This document shows positions 19,007-28,322 of a stretch of DNA of 64,000 nucleotides, piece after piece. The position numbers were made by a program, and so were the translations under genes. The notes under the pieces were generated by a model. That model was not told where the DNA came from and made no database searches. It saw only the letters and a list, made by a program, of their open reading frames with translations. Origin of the DNA: Actinomycetospora callitridis (GTDB lineage Bacteria; Actinomycetota; Actinomycetes; Mycobacteriales; Pseudonocardiaceae). The number at the start of each line of letters is the position of its first letter. Within the stretch, counting starts at the first letter, position 1. Location: the NCBI RefSeq assembly GCF_028737265.1, contig NZ_JAQZAK010000001.1, positions 1,116,001 through 1,180,000 on the forward strand, read 5' to 3'.

Positions 19007-19975
19007 CTAGTCGTCCCGCCCGTGACGCAGGAGCTCGCGCCACTCGGCAGCGCTCCAGTGCGCGGGGGCGGTGCCGGCGAGGAAGGTGCGCAGCGCGCGC
19101 AGGACCTCGCCCGGGTGGGTGTGGAACGGGAAGTGCCCGGCGCCCTCGAACACCTGCAGCTCGCTGCCGGGCATGGCGTCGTGCGCGAGCTGCGCGTGCT
19201 CGACCGGGACGATCATGTCGTCGGACCCCCACAGCAGGAGCGTCGGCATCCCCGCGGTGAGGTAGCAGCGGTCGAGCATGGTGACCACCTGACCCCGCCA
19301 GTCGACGACGGCCCGCAGGGTGCGCAGGAACGCGCTGCGGCTGGTGGCGTCGGGGAGGGCGTCGACGAGCCGGACGAGGTCCTCGGCGTCCCGGCCCAGC
19401 GGGTGGTCGAGGCGGGTGAGCGCCCACATCACCGCCTCGGTCTGCGTGCGCATGCCGGGCAGCCCCAGCATCCCGAGCACGAGCTGCGCGCCGGGCAGCG
19501 AGGCCGCGCGCAGGGCCGGGCTCACGGACTGGGAGACCCCGCCGGCGCCGATGAGCACGATCCGTTCGGTGCGTTCGGGGTACTGGTAGGCGAACTGCAT
19601 GGCCACGCCGCCGCCGAGCGAATGCCCGACGAGGGTGGCGCGGTCGACGTCGAGGACGCCGAGCAGGTCGCGCATCCCGTTCGCGTACGCCGCGACCGAG
19701 TAGTCGCCGCGCGGCTTGTCCGAGCCGCCGTGCCCGAGCAGGTCGGGGGCGAGGACGGTGTGGTCGCGGGCGAGGTCGTCGAGCAGGGGACCCCACGTCG
19801 ACGAGTCGTCGCCGATCCCGTGGATGAGCAGCAGCACCGGACCGGAGCCGGCCATCCGGAACGCACGGCGGTACCCGTGCACGGTCCGGTACTGCAGGGC
19901 CCATCGCTCGCCCGGCACGTCCCGCAGGACGGGGCCGGGCGAGGGGGGTCCGGACGGCGGGCGGCGGAGCAACAC
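19007..19975 (-). CDS. Alpha/beta-fold hydrolase (Rv2715-like)
   Basis: A 322-residue alpha/beta hydrolase. The oxyanion HGIGDDSSTW (about 51-60), nucleophile GHSLGGG, acid Asp in WGSDD and His in GAGHFPFH complete the triad. The length, the N-terminal GYRRAFRMAG strand and the neighbourhood match M. tuberculosis Rv2715, in the same lexA-nrdR-sthA region. The natural ester substrate is unknown, and no signal peptide is seen. The start at 19975 (MLLRRPPSG) is the first in frame; a start further in would not remove conserved sequence. Confidence 0.88.
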   Translation of the reverse strand: MLLRRPPSGPPSPGPVLRDVPGERWALQYRTVHGYRRAFRMAGSGPVLLLIHGIGDDSSTWGPLLDDLARDHTVLAPDLLGHGGSDKPRGDYSVAAYANGMRDLLGVLDVDRATLVGHSLGGGVAMQFAYQYPERTERIVLIGAGGVSQSVSPALRAASLPGAQLVLGMLGLPGMRTQTEAVMWALTRLDHPLGRDAEDLVRLVDALPDATSRSAFLRTLRAVVDWRGQVVTMLDRCYLTAGMPTLLLWGSDDMIVPVEHAQLAHDAMPGSELQVFEGAGHFPFHTHPGEVLRALRTFLAGTAPAHWSAAEWRELLRHGRDD

Positions 19976-20075
19976 GGCCGGTCCTCCGACCTCCTCGGTC
20001 TCGTCGTCAGCGGGACCGGAAGCATAGGGGCGCGGTGTGACGCGAGATCACCCCCGTGTTGCCGCCACGTGACGG

Positions 20076-20888
20076 TCACCCGGCCGTGCCCGTCTCGCTC
20101 CCGCTCGGGTCGGTGTCGCCGCCCGGGGTGGCCGGCTCGCCCGCGGGTTCCCCGGCCAGGAGCAGGTAGAGCCGGCGACGGGTGTCGTCGAGCAGGCGGA
20201 CCGCCTCGGTCACCTGCTCCTCACGCCCGACCTGGGCGACCTGGGAGACGGCGCCCATGACGAGGCCGACCGACTCGCGCAGCGCGCCGAAGCCGTCCTC
20301 GGCCGCGGCGGTGTTCCACACGGCGTCGAGCTCCTCGCGGTGCTCGTCGACGTAGGTGCGGCCGGCGTCGGTCAGGTGGATCACCGACCGGCCCTCGGCC
20401 TTCTCGGTGCGCACCAGGCCCTCGTCGGCCAGCTGCGACACCGTCGGGTACACCGAGCCCGGGCTGGGGCGCCAGGCCCCACCGGAGCGCTCGGCGATCT
20501 CCTGGATGATCTGGTAGCCGTGCATCGACTCCTCGGCGAGCAGCGCGAGGACCGCCGTGCGCACGTCACCGCGCGCCCGTCGTCCTCGGCCGCCGCCGCG
20601 CGGGCCGCCGAAGCCGCCCGGACCGCCGAAGCCACCACCCGGTCCGCCACCGGGGCCTCCGAAGCCCCCGGGGCCGCCGAAGCCCGGCCGCCCGAAGGGG
20701 CCGCCCCGCTTCCCGCGGCGGAACCGCTCGCGGGGATCGCCCGCGTCTCCACCGAACATCGCCGCGCGGGCGAACCCGCCGTGGCGACGCCGCTCGCGGC
20801 CGTGGGGGCCGTGGCTGTGGTGTCCGTGCGGGCCGTGCCCGCGTTCTCCCTCGTCCCGGCGCTCGCCGGGCGTCTCGTGGGTCGTCAT
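20076..20888 (-). CDS. PadR-family regulator with Gly/His-rich N-terminal extension
   Basis: A 270-residue repressor. Residues 1-105 are low complexity: a His/Gly/Arg-rich start (GHGPHGHHSHGPHG) and then glycine-phenylalanine repeats. The PadR winged helix follows (about 108-180) with VLALLAEESMHGYQI and SPGSVYPTVSQL, then a helical dimerisation tail. A clear AGGAGGAG site precedes ATG 20888. The palindrome at 20926-20935 is the likely operator, so it is probably autoregulated. The His-rich segment could bind metal, but this is conjecture. No drug pump lies adjacent, unlike many PadR genes. Confidence 0.9.
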   Translation of the reverse strand: MTTHETPGERRDEGERGHGPHGHHSHGPHGRERRRHGGFARAAMFGGDAGDPRERFRRGKRGGPFGRPGFGGPGGFGGPGGGPGGGFGGPGGFGGPRGGGRGRRARGDVRTAVLALLAEESMHGYQIIQEIAERSGGAWRPSPGSVYPTVSQLADEGLVRTEKAEGRSVIHLTDAGRTYVDEHREELDAVWNTAAAEDGFGALRESVGLVMGAVSQVAQVGREEQVTEAVRLLDDTRRRLYLLLAGEPAGEPATPGGDTDPSGSETGTAG

Positions 20889-20925
20889 GTCGCTCCTCCT
20901 TCATTGTTCGATCGCGACACGCTTA

Positions 20926-20935
20926 CGATATATCG
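20926..20935. promoter_or_regulatory. Probable PadR operator
   Basis: The palindrome cgatatatcg, an AT-rich island in GC-rich DNA, lies 38 bp before the padR start and is flanked by two tcgcgac copies. ATAT-centred palindromes are typical PadR sites. Confidence 0.6.
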
Positions 20936-20980
20936 CGACTGTCGTCAACGCAAGGCGCTCGAGGAGGAGCGGGAGGGGTC

Positions 20981-21238
20981 CTAGTGGTCGGCGGCGCGCT
21001 CCACCGTGACCGCGAGGGCAGCGAGCAGCTCTTTCGCCGAGTCCAGGCTCAGCTCCACCGCGACGCGAGCGCCCGGGCCCCGGCCGGGGTTGAGGAAGTC
21101 GATGTTCACCGTGTGCTCGTCGGGCGCGTGGACGGGGTGGTCGTAGTAGACGGTGGCGGTCTCGAGCGGGAACCAGCCGTCGGGGCCCTTGCCGCTGGAC
21201 TTCGTCAGCGCGCGCTTCTCGGTGCTGTAGGTGCACAT
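20981..21238 (-). CDS. Small conserved protein (DUF6295-like)
   Basis: An 85-residue protein starting MCTYSTEKRALTKSSGKG, a pattern I associate with the DUF6295 family (name recalled, not checked). It has ATVYYDHPVHAPDEHTVNIDFLNP and a helical C-terminus. No function is known. ATG 21238 is preferred to GTG 21247, because the GGGGG site lies about ten bases before the ATG. It immediately follows the dienelactone hydrolase stop and is probably cotranscribed with it. Confidence 0.75.
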   Translation of the reverse strand: MCTYSTEKRALTKSSGKGPDGWFPLETATVYYDHPVHAPDEHTVNIDFLNPGRGPGARVAVELSLDSAKELLAALAVTVERAADH

Positions 21239-21243
21239 GCGGT

Positions 21244-21990
21244 TCACGCCCCCAGGTGCCGTGCGAGGAAGTCGCGGATGCGCTCCCAGCCGTCGACGGC
21301 GGCAGCCTGCCGGTAGCTGGGCCGGTCGACGGAGAAGAACGCGTGCCCGGCGTCGTCGTACCGGTGGAACTCGTAGGTCTTGCCCGCCTCCCGGAGCAGC
21401 TTCTCGAGCTCGTCGACCTGGTCGGGGGAGGGGTGCGCGTCCTCGTTGCCGAACAGGCCGAGCAGCGGCGCGCGCAGCTCGGGGATGCGGTGGCCGAACG
21501 GGCTGACCCGCAACGGGAACCCCTCGGGCGGCGCACCGACGACGAAGGCGCCGTAGCAGTCGATCGCGGCCTGGAGGTCGACCTCGATGCCCGCGAGGAC
21601 GGCCTGGCGTCCACCGGAGCAGAACCCGATCGCGCCGACCCTCCCGTTGCTCGTCGGCAGGGAGCGCAGCCAGCGCGCGGCGCCGGCGGCGTCGCCGACG
21701 AAGCGCTCGTCGGGCACCCCGCCCTGGGCGCGCGCGGTGGCGGCGGCGTCGTCGGGCGCGGCGCCCGGGGCCTCGCGCGTGTAGAGGTTCGGGCAGATCG
21801 CGTGGTGGCCCATGGTCGCGAACCGGCGCGTGATCTCCTTGGTCGCGGCGTCGTAGCCGGGCATGTGGTGGATGACGATCACGCCGCCGCGGGGCCTGCC
21901 GTCCATCGGCCGCGCCGTGTAGGCCTCGATCTCGTCGTTACCGTGGCCCCGGATGCCGATCGTCTCGGCCAGGACCGCGTCGTGCTGCAT
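21244..21990 (-). CDS. Dienelactone hydrolase-family protein
   Basis: A 248-residue alpha/beta hydrolase with the dienelactone hydrolase triad: Cys nucleophile in GFCSGG, Asp in GNEDAHPS and His in DAGHAFF. Family enzymes open lactone rings in chloroaromatic breakdown, but many actinobacterial members have unassigned ester substrates. ATG 21990 (MQHDAVLAE) is chosen; the open frame continues 66 codons upstream without conserved sequence. It forms an operon with the small DUF6295-like gene. Confidence 0.88.
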   Translation of the reverse strand: MQHDAVLAETIGIRGHGNDEIEAYTARPMDGRPRGGVIVIHHMPGYDAATKEITRRFATMGHHAICPNLYTREAPGAAPDDAAATARAQGGVPDERFVGDAAGAARWLRSLPTSNGRVGAIGFCSGGRQAVLAGIEVDLQAAIDCYGAFVVGAPPEGFPLRVSPFGHRIPELRAPLLGLFGNEDAHPSPDQVDELEKLLREAGKTYEFHRYDDAGHAFFSVDRPSYRQAAAVDGWERIRDFLARHLGA

Positions 21991-22162
21991 GTGCGCTCGC
22001 TCTCGTGGGTGCGTGCCCGTGTGCCGGCTCCCGCCGGTCGCCGGGAGCGCACCGCTCACCCCCTCATCACGCATGCGGGAGGGGGCGAGAGGGTAGGTCG
22101 AACGATAAGGAAGTCGACGTTCCCGTCCCACCCCGGGACGGGTGGAGCAGGAGGAACACCGG

Positions 22163-23290
22163 ATGGACCTGTCGCGTACTCGAGACATCTTCGAGCGGCC
22201 GGGGCCGTTCGCGACGGTCTACCTGGAGGCCGTGCAGGCCGGCGAGAACTCGGCCAAGCAGGTCGAGCTGCGCTGGCGCGACCTGTCGAGGCAGCTCCAG
22301 CAGGCCGGCGCCGACGACAAGACCGTCGCCGCGCTGGACGAGGAGCTCGGTGGCGAGCGCGCCGGCTCGATCACCGAGGTCGGCCGGGTCCTCGTGGCCT
22401 CGGCCGACGGCATCCTCTTCGACGACGAGGTCGAGGCCGTCGACGCCGCGGGCGACATCGCCGTGTGGTCACCGCTGCCCGAGCTCGGGCGGTACTACCG
22501 CAGCCAGACCGGCTCGGTGCGCGTGCTGCTCGCCGTGGTCGACCAGACCGGCGGCGACATCTACCAGGTGATCGCCGACAACAGCGAGGGCGCTCGCGAG
22601 CTCTCCGAGGAGACCGTCAAGGGTCAGGCGATCGAGACCGTCCACAAGGCCCGCGGCGGCGGCGTCGGCAACCGGACGCGCCAGAACCGCCACGAGATGG
22701 CGTCCTACGAGAACGCGGACGCGGTCGTGAAGGGCCTGCGCAGCGCCGCCTCGCAGTTCCGGCCCGAGGTCATCGTCATCGCCGGCGAGATCCAGGGCCG
22801 CTCGGCGGTGCGCCAGGAGCTCACCGGGGACCTCGCCGACATCACCCGCGAGATCGAGGCCGGTAGCCGCGCCGCCGGCGCCTCCGAGGACGCGCTCGAG
22901 GACGCCCTGCTGACCGTCACCGGCGAGATCGCCACCGAGCGCGAGTCGGCCGTGCGCCAGCGCTTCGAGGAGGGCAAGGGCCACGCCAACGCGGTCGAGG
23001 GCCTCGAGCCGGTGCTCGAGGCCGCGCGGACCGGCGCGGTCGACACGCTCCTGCTGGTCGACGGGCAGGAGGTGCCGGGCGAGCTCTACGCGGGGTCGTC
23101 GCCGGAGGCCATCTCCACCGACCCGGCGAACCTCGCCGAGATCTCCGACACCGAGCCCGTCGCCCGGCCCGCGGAGCAGGTCCTGCTGCGCGCCGTCGGT
23201 GCCCTCGGCGGCCAGGTGCAGGTCCTCGGCGGCGGCACGTCGCTGCAGGACGGCGTCGGCGCGATCCTGCGGTTCCCCACCGGGAGCTGA
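22163..23290 (+). CDS. baeRF2-like protein (Rv2629-type, eRF1/Vms1-related)
   Basis: A 375-residue member of the bacterial archaeo-eukaryotic release-factor-like group typified by M. tuberculosis Rv2629. The N-terminus has MDLSRTRDIF and FATVYLEA; the middle has the segment GGGVGNRTRQNRHEM; the C-terminus has a Rossmann-like domain with VDTLLLVDGQ and EQVLLRAVGALGGQVQVLGG. Relatives of Vms1/ANKZF1 release peptides from stalled ribosomes. A ribosome-associated or tRNA-directed role is inferred. ATG 22163 follows AGGAGGA at seven bases. A large hairpin follows the gene. Confidence 0.82.
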   Translation: MDLSRTRDIFERPGPFATVYLEAVQAGENSAKQVELRWRDLSRQLQQAGADDKTVAALDEELGGERAGSITEVGRVLVASADGILFDDEVEAVDAAGDIAVWSPLPELGRYYRSQTGSVRVLLAVVDQTGGDIYQVIADNSEGARELSEETVKGQAIETVHKARGGGVGNRTRQNRHEMASYENADAVVKGLRSAASQFRPEVIVIAGEIQGRSAVRQELTGDLADITREIEAGSRAAGASEDALEDALLTVTGEIATERESAVRQRFEEGKGHANAVEGLEPVLEAARTGAVDTLLLVDGQEVPGELYAGSSPEAISTDPANLAEISDTEPVARPAEQVLLRAVGALGGQVQVLGGGTSLQDGVGAILRFPTGS

Positions 23291-23305
23291 TCGGACCAAC
23301 CTTCC

Positions 23306-23360
23306 TGTCAGCGGCGTGGCGCTACGGACACTCAACGTCTGCGGCGCCACGCCGCTGACA
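23306..23360. terminator. Bidirectional hairpin between convergent genes
   Basis: A perfect 17-bp stem (tgtcagcggcgtggcgc at 23306-23322 and its complement at 23344-23360) with a 21-base loop, located between the baeRF2-like gene and kynU. Confidence 0.75.
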
Positions 23361-23377
23361 TGTGTCCGGGCGTCCGT

Positions 23378-24532
23378 TCAGACCAACAGCGCCGCGAGCT
23401 CCCGAGCCGCGATGCGGGCGTCGTCGAGCGTGACGTAGGGCGCGGCGAAGCCGAAGCGCAGCAGGTCCGGCGGGCGGGCGTCCACGACGACCCCGCGCCG
23501 GGCCAGCGCCGCGCACAGGCCCTCGGCGTCGGGGACGCGCACGGCGACGTGCCCGCCCCGACGTCCGTGCTCCCGCGGGGTCAGGACGTCGACCCCGGCC
23601 GGCAGCGCCTCGAGGAACGCGTCGCCGAGCGCCAGGGACGCCGCGTGGACGTCGGCGAGCGCGACGCCGTCGAAGATCGACAGCGCGCCGTCGAGGGCGA
23701 GCATCGAGAGCATCGGCGGCGTGCCCACGCGGAGGCGCCCGACGCCGGGCGCCGGGGTCCACGCCTCGGTCATCGCGAACGGCTCGGCGTGGCCGGTCCA
23801 GCCGGTCAGCGGCGGGTCGAGGACGTCGTGGTGCCGGGCGGCGACGTAGACGAAGGCGGGCGCGCCCGGGCCGCCGTTGAGGTACTTGTAGGTGCAGCCG
23901 ACGGCCAGGTCGACGCCGAGCCCGTCGAGGTCGACGGGCAGGACGCCGACCGCGTGCGACAGGTCGGCCACCACCACCGCGCCGGCCGCGTGGGCACGGT
24001 CGACGATGGGGGCGAGGTCCCACCGCTCGCCGGTCCGGAAGTCGACGGCGGGCACGGCCACCACCGCGGTGTCGGCGTCCGGGGCCAGCGCATCCGGTGC
24101 CGCGGTGACGAGCGTCAGCCCCGTCAGGCGCGCCACCGACGTCGCGAGGTAGCGGTCGGTGGGGAAGTGGCCGGCGTCGGAGAGCAGCACCGAGCGCCCC
24201 GGCCGGAGCCGGGACGCGGCGATCAGCGCCCCGAACAGCTGCACCGACGTCGAGTCGCCGACCACGGTCTGCCCGGGCGCGGCGCCGACGAGCGCGCCCA
24301 CCCGGTCGCCCAGGCGCTGCGGCGTCGCCCACCAGCCGCTGTCCTCCCAGCCCGCGACCCCGACCCTCGCCCACTGCTCGTCCACCGCCGCGAGCACCGC
24401 GTCCCGCGCGGCACGCGGCTGGGCGCCCAGGGAGTTGCCGGCGAGGTAGACCGCGTCGCCACCGCCGGGGGTGCGCGGGAGGACGAAGGCGTCGCGCGCG
24501 AAGCCGGGCTCACGCGAACTGTTCGAGGGCAC
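23378..24532 (-). CDS. kynU: Kynureninase
   Basis: PLP-dependent hydrolysis of kynurenine to anthranilate and alanine in tryptophan breakdown. The 384 residues contain the hallmark AGNSLG near residue 31, GDSTSVQLF for phosphate binding, ADLSHAVG with the PLP-ring Asp, and [11 protein letters not shown] with Schiff-base Lys216. GTG 24532 is used because no later start precedes conserved sequence; it overlaps the sthA stop by 23 bp on the same strand, so translation is likely coupled. No other kyn genes are in the window. Confidence 0.92.
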   Translation of the reverse strand: MPSNSSREPGFARDAFVLPRTPGGGDAVYLAGNSLGAQPRAARDAVLAAVDEQWARVGVAGWEDSGWWATPQRLGDRVGALVGAAPGQTVVGDSTSVQLFGALIAASRLRPGRSVLLSDAGHFPTDRYLATSVARLTGLTLVTAAPDALAPDADTAVVAVPAVDFRTGERWDLAPIVDRAHAAGAVVVADLSHAVGVLPVDLDGLGVDLAVGCTYKYLNGGPGAPAFVYVAARHHDVLDPPLTGWTGHAEPFAMTEAWTPAPGVGRLRVGTPPMLSMLALDGALSIFDGVALADVHAASLALGDAFLEALPAGVDVLTPREHGRRGGHVAVRVPDAEGLCAALARRGVVVDARPPDLLRFGFAAPYVTLDDARIAARELAALLV

Positions 24533-26003
24533 GGATCTTGTTCGTGGCGTCGAGGGCGGCGACCTTGTAGGCCTCCGAGAGCGTCGGGAAGTTCAGCACC
24601 GCGTCGACGAGGTAGTCGACGGTGCCGCCACAGCCCATGATCGCCTGGCCGATGTGGATGAGCTCGGTGGCCGAGGTCCCGAACACGTGCACGCCGAGCA
24701 GCGCGTGGGTGTCGGGGGAGACCAGCAGCTTGAGCATGCCGTAGTCGTCGCCGACGATCTGGCCGCGCGCGAGCTCGCGGTAGCGCGAGATGCCCACCTC
24801 GTAGGGGACGGCCTGCTCGGTGAGCTCGGCCTCGGTGGCGCCGCAGTAGCTGACCTCCGGGATCGTGTAGATCCCGAACGGCGAGACCGAGGTCATCGAC
24901 TGCACGGGCTCGCCGAACGCGTGGTACGCCGCCTGCCGGCCCTGCTCCATCGACGTCGCGGCGAGCGCGGGGAAGCCGATGACGTCGCCGACGGCGTAGA
25001 TGTGCGGCACCGCGGTGCGGAAGTGCTCGTCGACCTTGAGCCGGCCGCGGTCGTCCACCTCGAGCCCGGCGCGCTCCACCGAGAGCTCGTCGGTGACGCC
25101 CTGGCGGCCCGCCGAGTACATCACCGTCTCGGCCGGGATCTTCTTGCCGCTCGCGAGCGTCGTCACGGTGCCTCGCTCGGACACCGAGACGCCGGAGACC
25201 TCCTCGCCGAACCGGAAGGTCACCGCGAGGTCGCGGAGGTGGAACTTCAGCGACTCGATGACCTCGGCGTCGCAGAAGTCGAGCATCTGGGGCCGGCGCT
25301 CGACGACGGTCACGCGGGTCCCGAGCGCGGCGAACATCGAGGCGTACTCGATGCCGATCACCCCGGCGCCGACGACGACCATGCTGGCCGGGATCTGCTC
25401 CATCGCGAGGATGCCGTCGGAGTCGACGACGCGGCGGTCGTCGAACTCGACCTGCGGCGGCCGTGCGGGGCGGGTGCCGGTGGCGACGACGATCTTCGCC
25501 GCGGTGACCGTCCGGTGCTCGCCGCGAGATCTCTTCCCGTCGCTGCGCTCGCCCCGCGGCTCGCCGACGACCTCGACGGTGTGCTCGTCGACGAACCGGG
25601 CGGCGCCGCTGAGCAGGTCGACCCGGTTGCGCTGCAGCTGCGCGCGGATCACCTCCTCCTCGCGGCCGATGACGAAGTTGGTGCGCGCGAGCAGATCCTG
25701 GACGGTGATGTCCTGCTTGACCCGGTAGCTCTCGCCGTAGAGCCCGCGCATCGCGTAGCCGGTGAGGTAGAGGACGGCCTCGCGCAGGGTCTTCGAGGGG
25801 ATCGTGCCGGTCTGGGTGCAGACGCCGCCGATCATGCCGCGACGTTCGACGACGGCGACGCGCTTGCCGAGCTTGGCGGCCGCGATCGCCGCCTTCTGCC
25901 CGCCGGGACCCGAGCCGATGACCAGCAGGTCGTAGTCGTGGGACGTGTCGGGGCCCGCGGCGAGATCGGGCGAGACGTCCGTCGGGGGATCCACGGGGTG
26001 CAC
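24510..26003 (-). CDS. sthA: Soluble pyridine nucleotide transhydrogenase (Si-specific)
   Basis: FAD enzyme that exchanges reducing power between NADPH and NAD. The sequence has the N-terminal FAD site [14 protein letters not shown](P) site [13 protein letters not shown], a second FAD segment [11 protein letters not shown] and a dimerisation domain. The expected thioredoxin-reductase-like CxxxxC is replaced by [13 protein letters not shown], as in SthA. An unusual Arg/Ser/Gly-rich segment [18 protein letters not shown] interrupts the loop before [10 protein letters not shown] and contains the 20-mer shared with dtd. Start GTG 26003 is likely; GTG 25994 is possible. Rv2713 is the syntenic mycobacterial gene. 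Confidence 0.93.
   Translation of the reverse strand: MHPVDPPTDVSPDLAAGPDTSHDYDLLVIGSGPGGQKAAIAAAKLGKRVAVVERRGMIGGVCTQTGTIPSKTLREAVLYLTGYAMRGLYGESYRVKQDITVQDLLARTNFVIGREEEVIRAQLQRNRVDLLSGAARFVDEHTVEVVGEPRGERSDGKRSRGEHRTVTAAKIVVATGTRPARPPQVEFDDRRVVDSDGILAMEQIPASMVVVGAGVIGIEYASMFAALGTRVTVVERRPQMLDFCDAEVIESLKFHLRDLAVTFRFGEEVSGVSVSERGTVTTLASGKKIPAETVMYSAGRQGVTDELSVERAGLEVDDRGRLKVDEHFRTAVPHIYAVGDVIGFPALAATSMEQGRQAAYHAFGEPVQSMTSVSPFGIYTIPEVSYCGATEAELTEQAVPYEVGISRYRELARGQIVGDDYGMLKLLVSPDTHALLGVHVFGTSATELIHIGQAIMGCGGTVDYLVDAVLNFPTLSEAYKVAALDATNKIRALEQFA
25536..25555. repeat. In-frame short dispersed repeat inside sthA
   Basis: cccgtcgctgcgctcgcccc is identical, in the same orientation, to 36330-36349 within dtd. 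On the coding strand it encodes the core of RGERSDG in both proteins. Confidence 0.8.
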
Positions 26004-26069
26004 GGCCCCACCCTCGCCGCCGCCGGGGGCCCCGGCAAGCGGATCGCGTGACGCTCCGGGGAACAGCGG

Positions 26070-26078
26070 TTGTCCACA
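26070..26078 (+). promoter_or_regulatory. DnaA-box-like 9-mer
   Basis: TTGTCCACA is an exact match to the actinobacterial DnaA box. It sits alone in the divergent sthA/DUF4192 intergenic region, so a chance match cannot be excluded. Confidence 0.35.
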
Positions 26079-26130
26079 GGCCCCGGAAACCCGATGGATC
26101 CGGTGGGGCCGCCGCTGCGTCGGAACCCGT

Positions 26131-27240
26131 GTGAGCACCGACCACCGCCCCGGCCGCCCGTCGTCCGACGCCCCGCCCACCGCATCGCCCACCGCACCCA
26201 CCACCGCCCCCCTCCGACTCCGCCTGCACGAACCCGGCGAGCTCATCGCCGCCGTCCCGCACCTGCTCGGCTTCCGCCCCGTCGAGTCCGTGGTGATCGT
26301 CGCCGTGCACGGGCGCGGCCGGCGCCGACGGCTCGGCGTCGTCGCCCGGGCCGACCTGCCCGCCCCCGACGACGTCGAGGCCGTCGTCGAGGGGTGCGCG
26401 GCCCGGGTGGTGCCCACCGGCCCCGTCGAGGTCGCGGTGATCGTCGTCGCCTCCGGCCCGGACGACGGCGAGCCACCCCGGGTCGACGTCGCCGACGCCG
26501 TCCGCGAGGCCTTCACCCGGCGCGGCGTCGCCGTGCCCTCGCGGCTGTGGGTGCCCGCGATCGCCACCGGGGCGCCGTGGCGGTGCTACCCGCCGTGCGA
26601 CTGCCGGGGCGCCGTCGCCCCCACCGAGGACTCCCCGCTCGCGGCCGCGGCGGCCTGGCTCGGCCAGGTCACCTACGCGTCGCGCGACGAGCTCGAGGCG
26701 TCGCTGGCTCCGGCGGGGTCGCACCACCGGATGCCCGAGCTGCTCGCCGCGGAGTTCGAGGCCGCCGCGCTCGACCGGGAGCTGGGCGGGCCGGCGGCCG
26801 CGCGCCGGGACCTCGACGCGGTCGTCGCCGCGCGCGGCGAGGTGGCCGCCGGTCGGGTGCTCGGCGACGCGGAGATGGCGCGCGTCGCGGTGGCCCTCAC
26901 CGACCCGGACGTCCGGGACACCGTGATGGGCTGGGCGCTCGACCCGGACGAGACGGTCGCGGCGGCGGCCGAGCAGCTCTGGACGCTGCTGGTGCGGGCC
27001 GTCCCGGCGCCCGAGGTCGCCGAGCCCGCGATCCTGCTGGCCTGTGGGCTGCTCGTGCGCGGCGGCTCGGCGCTCGTGGGGGTGGCGCTCGAGCGGGCGC
27101 GCCGCGCCGACCCGGGGCACCGGCTCACCGGGCTCGTCGAGGCCCTGCTCGCGTCGGGCGCCGGGCCGGACGCGGTGCGCACGATCATCCGCGAGGCCAG
27201 CGCCGAGTCGGGCGCGCGGCTGGGAGTCCGGACGAGGTGA
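26131..27240 (+). CDS. DUF4192 protein
   Basis: A 369-residue actinobacterial protein. The DUF4192 hallmarks are visible: a short flexible N-terminus, then [24 protein letters not shown] followed by a VVIVAVHG strand, and [18 protein letters not shown]. The C-terminal half is helical and Ala-rich. Function is unknown. GTG 26131 is the first start after a divergent region shared with sthA. Its place between sthA and ideR corresponds to Rv2712c in M. tuberculosis. It converges with galE. Confidence 0.85.
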   Translation: MSTDHRPGRPSSDAPPTASPTAPTTAPLRLRLHEPGELIAAVPHLLGFRPVESVVIVAVHGRGRRRRLGVVARADLPAPDDVEAVVEGCAARVVPTGPVEVAVIVVASGPDDGEPPRVDVADAVREAFTRRGVAVPSRLWVPAIATGAPWRCYPPCDCRGAVAPTEDSPLAAAAAWLGQVTYASRDELEASLAPAGSHHRMPELLAAEFEAAALDRELGGPAAARRDLDAVVAARGEVAAGRVLGDAEMARVAVALTDPDVRDTVMGWALDPDETVAAAAEQLWTLLVRAVPAPEVAEPAILLACGLLVRGGSALVGVALERARRADPGHRLTGLVEALLASGAGPDAVRTIIREASAESGARLGVRTR

Positions 27241-27247
27241 GGTGGCC

Positions 27248-28273
27248 TCAGGCCCGCGCGCGGGCGAAGGCCCAGGCGTCGGCGACGATGCCGTCGAGGT
27301 CGGTGTGGGTGGGCTTCCAGCCGAGCTCGGCGCGCGCCCGGGCCGACGACGCGACGAGCACGCCCGGGTCGCCGGCGCGCCGCGGCGCCACACGCGCCGG
27401 GATGGCGTGGCCGGTCACCCGGCGGCAGGCCTCGATCACCTCGAGCACCGAGAAGCCCTGCCCGTTGCCCAGGTTGCACACGAGGTGGCCGTCCGCCTCG
27501 CGGACCGACCCGGCGTCGCCGCGGGCCAGCAGGTCCAGCGCGAGCACGTGGGCCTCGGCGAGGTCGTCGACGTGGATGTAGTCGCGCACGCAGGTGCCGT
27601 CGGCGGTGGGCCAGTCGTCGCCGTAGATCGCGATCTCGTCGCGCTGCCCGAGGGCGACCTGGAGGACGAGGGGGATGAGGTGGGTCTCGACGGTGTGCCG
27701 CTCGCCCAGCGCGGCGGTGCCGCCCGTGTCGCCGCTGCCGTCGGTGCCGTGTGCCCCGGCGACGTTGAAGTAGCGCAGGCTCACGGCGCCGAGCGCGCCG
27801 CCCGAGGCCGCGGTGTAGTTGCCGATCGCGAGGTCGACGGCGAGCTTCGTCGCGCCGTAGGTGTTGGTCGGGCGCGTCGGCGCGTCCTCGGTGATCGGGG
27901 AGCTCTCGGGCTCGCCGTAGGTGGCCGCGCTCGAGGAGAACACCAGCCGCGGCACGTCGTGGCGCCGCAGGGCGTCGAGCAGCGCGACGGTGGTCACGAC
28001 GTTGCCGTGCCAGTACTTCGCGGGCCTCTCGGCCGACTCGCCCACCAGCGAGCGCGCCGCGCAGTGCACGACGCCGTCGACGTCACCCGCGCCGAGCACC
28101 TCGTCGGCGACCTCCGCGACGTCGCCCACCACCAGGCGCGCGCCGTCGGGCACCGCGTCCCGGTGCCCGGTCGACAGATCGTCGACGACCACCACGTCGT
28201 TGCCCGCATCCAGCAGGTACCGGGCGCACACGCTGCCCACGTACCCGGCGCCCCCCGTGACCACCAGCGTCAT
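27248..28273 (-). CDS. galE: UDP-glucose 4-epimerase
   Basis: Interconverts UDP-glucose and UDP-galactose, supplying galactose for cell-wall arabinogalactan. The 341 residues show the NAD motif GGAGYVGS (residues 7-14), the Ser-Tyr-Lys triad (FSSSAATYG and YGATK), [10 protein letters not shown] and the [11 protein letters not shown] element. ATG 28273 has CACACT seven bases upstream. ideR lies 49 bp upstream on the same strand; dtxR-galE linkage and cotranscription are described in corynebacteria, so iron-regulator coupling may be conserved here. Confidence 0.95.
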   Translation of the reverse strand: MTLVVTGGAGYVGSVCARYLLDAGNDVVVVDDLSTGHRDAVPDGARLVVGDVAEVADEVLGAGDVDGVVHCAARSLVGESAERPAKYWHGNVVTTVALLDALRRHDVPRLVFSSSAATYGEPESSPITEDAPTRPTNTYGATKLAVDLAIGNYTAASGGALGAVSLRYFNVAGAHGTDGSGDTGGTAALGERHTVETHLIPLVLQVALGQRDEIAIYGDDWPTADGTCVRDYIHVDDLAEAHVLALDLLARGDAGSVREADGHLVCNLGNGQGFSVLEVIEACRRVTGHAIPARVAPRRAGDPGVLVASSARARAELGWKPTHTDLDGIVADAWAFARARA

Positions 28274-28322
28274 GGCGGCCAGTGTGCCGGGCCTACCGAC
28301 GTGGGCCCGGCGGGGGGAGGAG

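Noticed and set aside
24510..26003. Dihydrolipoamide dehydrogenase or mycothione reductase instead of SthA
   Set aside because: The redox-active CxxxxC pair is missing ([10 protein letters not shown]), as in soluble transhydrogenases.
26070..26078. A replication origin
   Set aside because: A single DnaA box without a cluster, AT-rich element, dnaA or dnaN is not enough.
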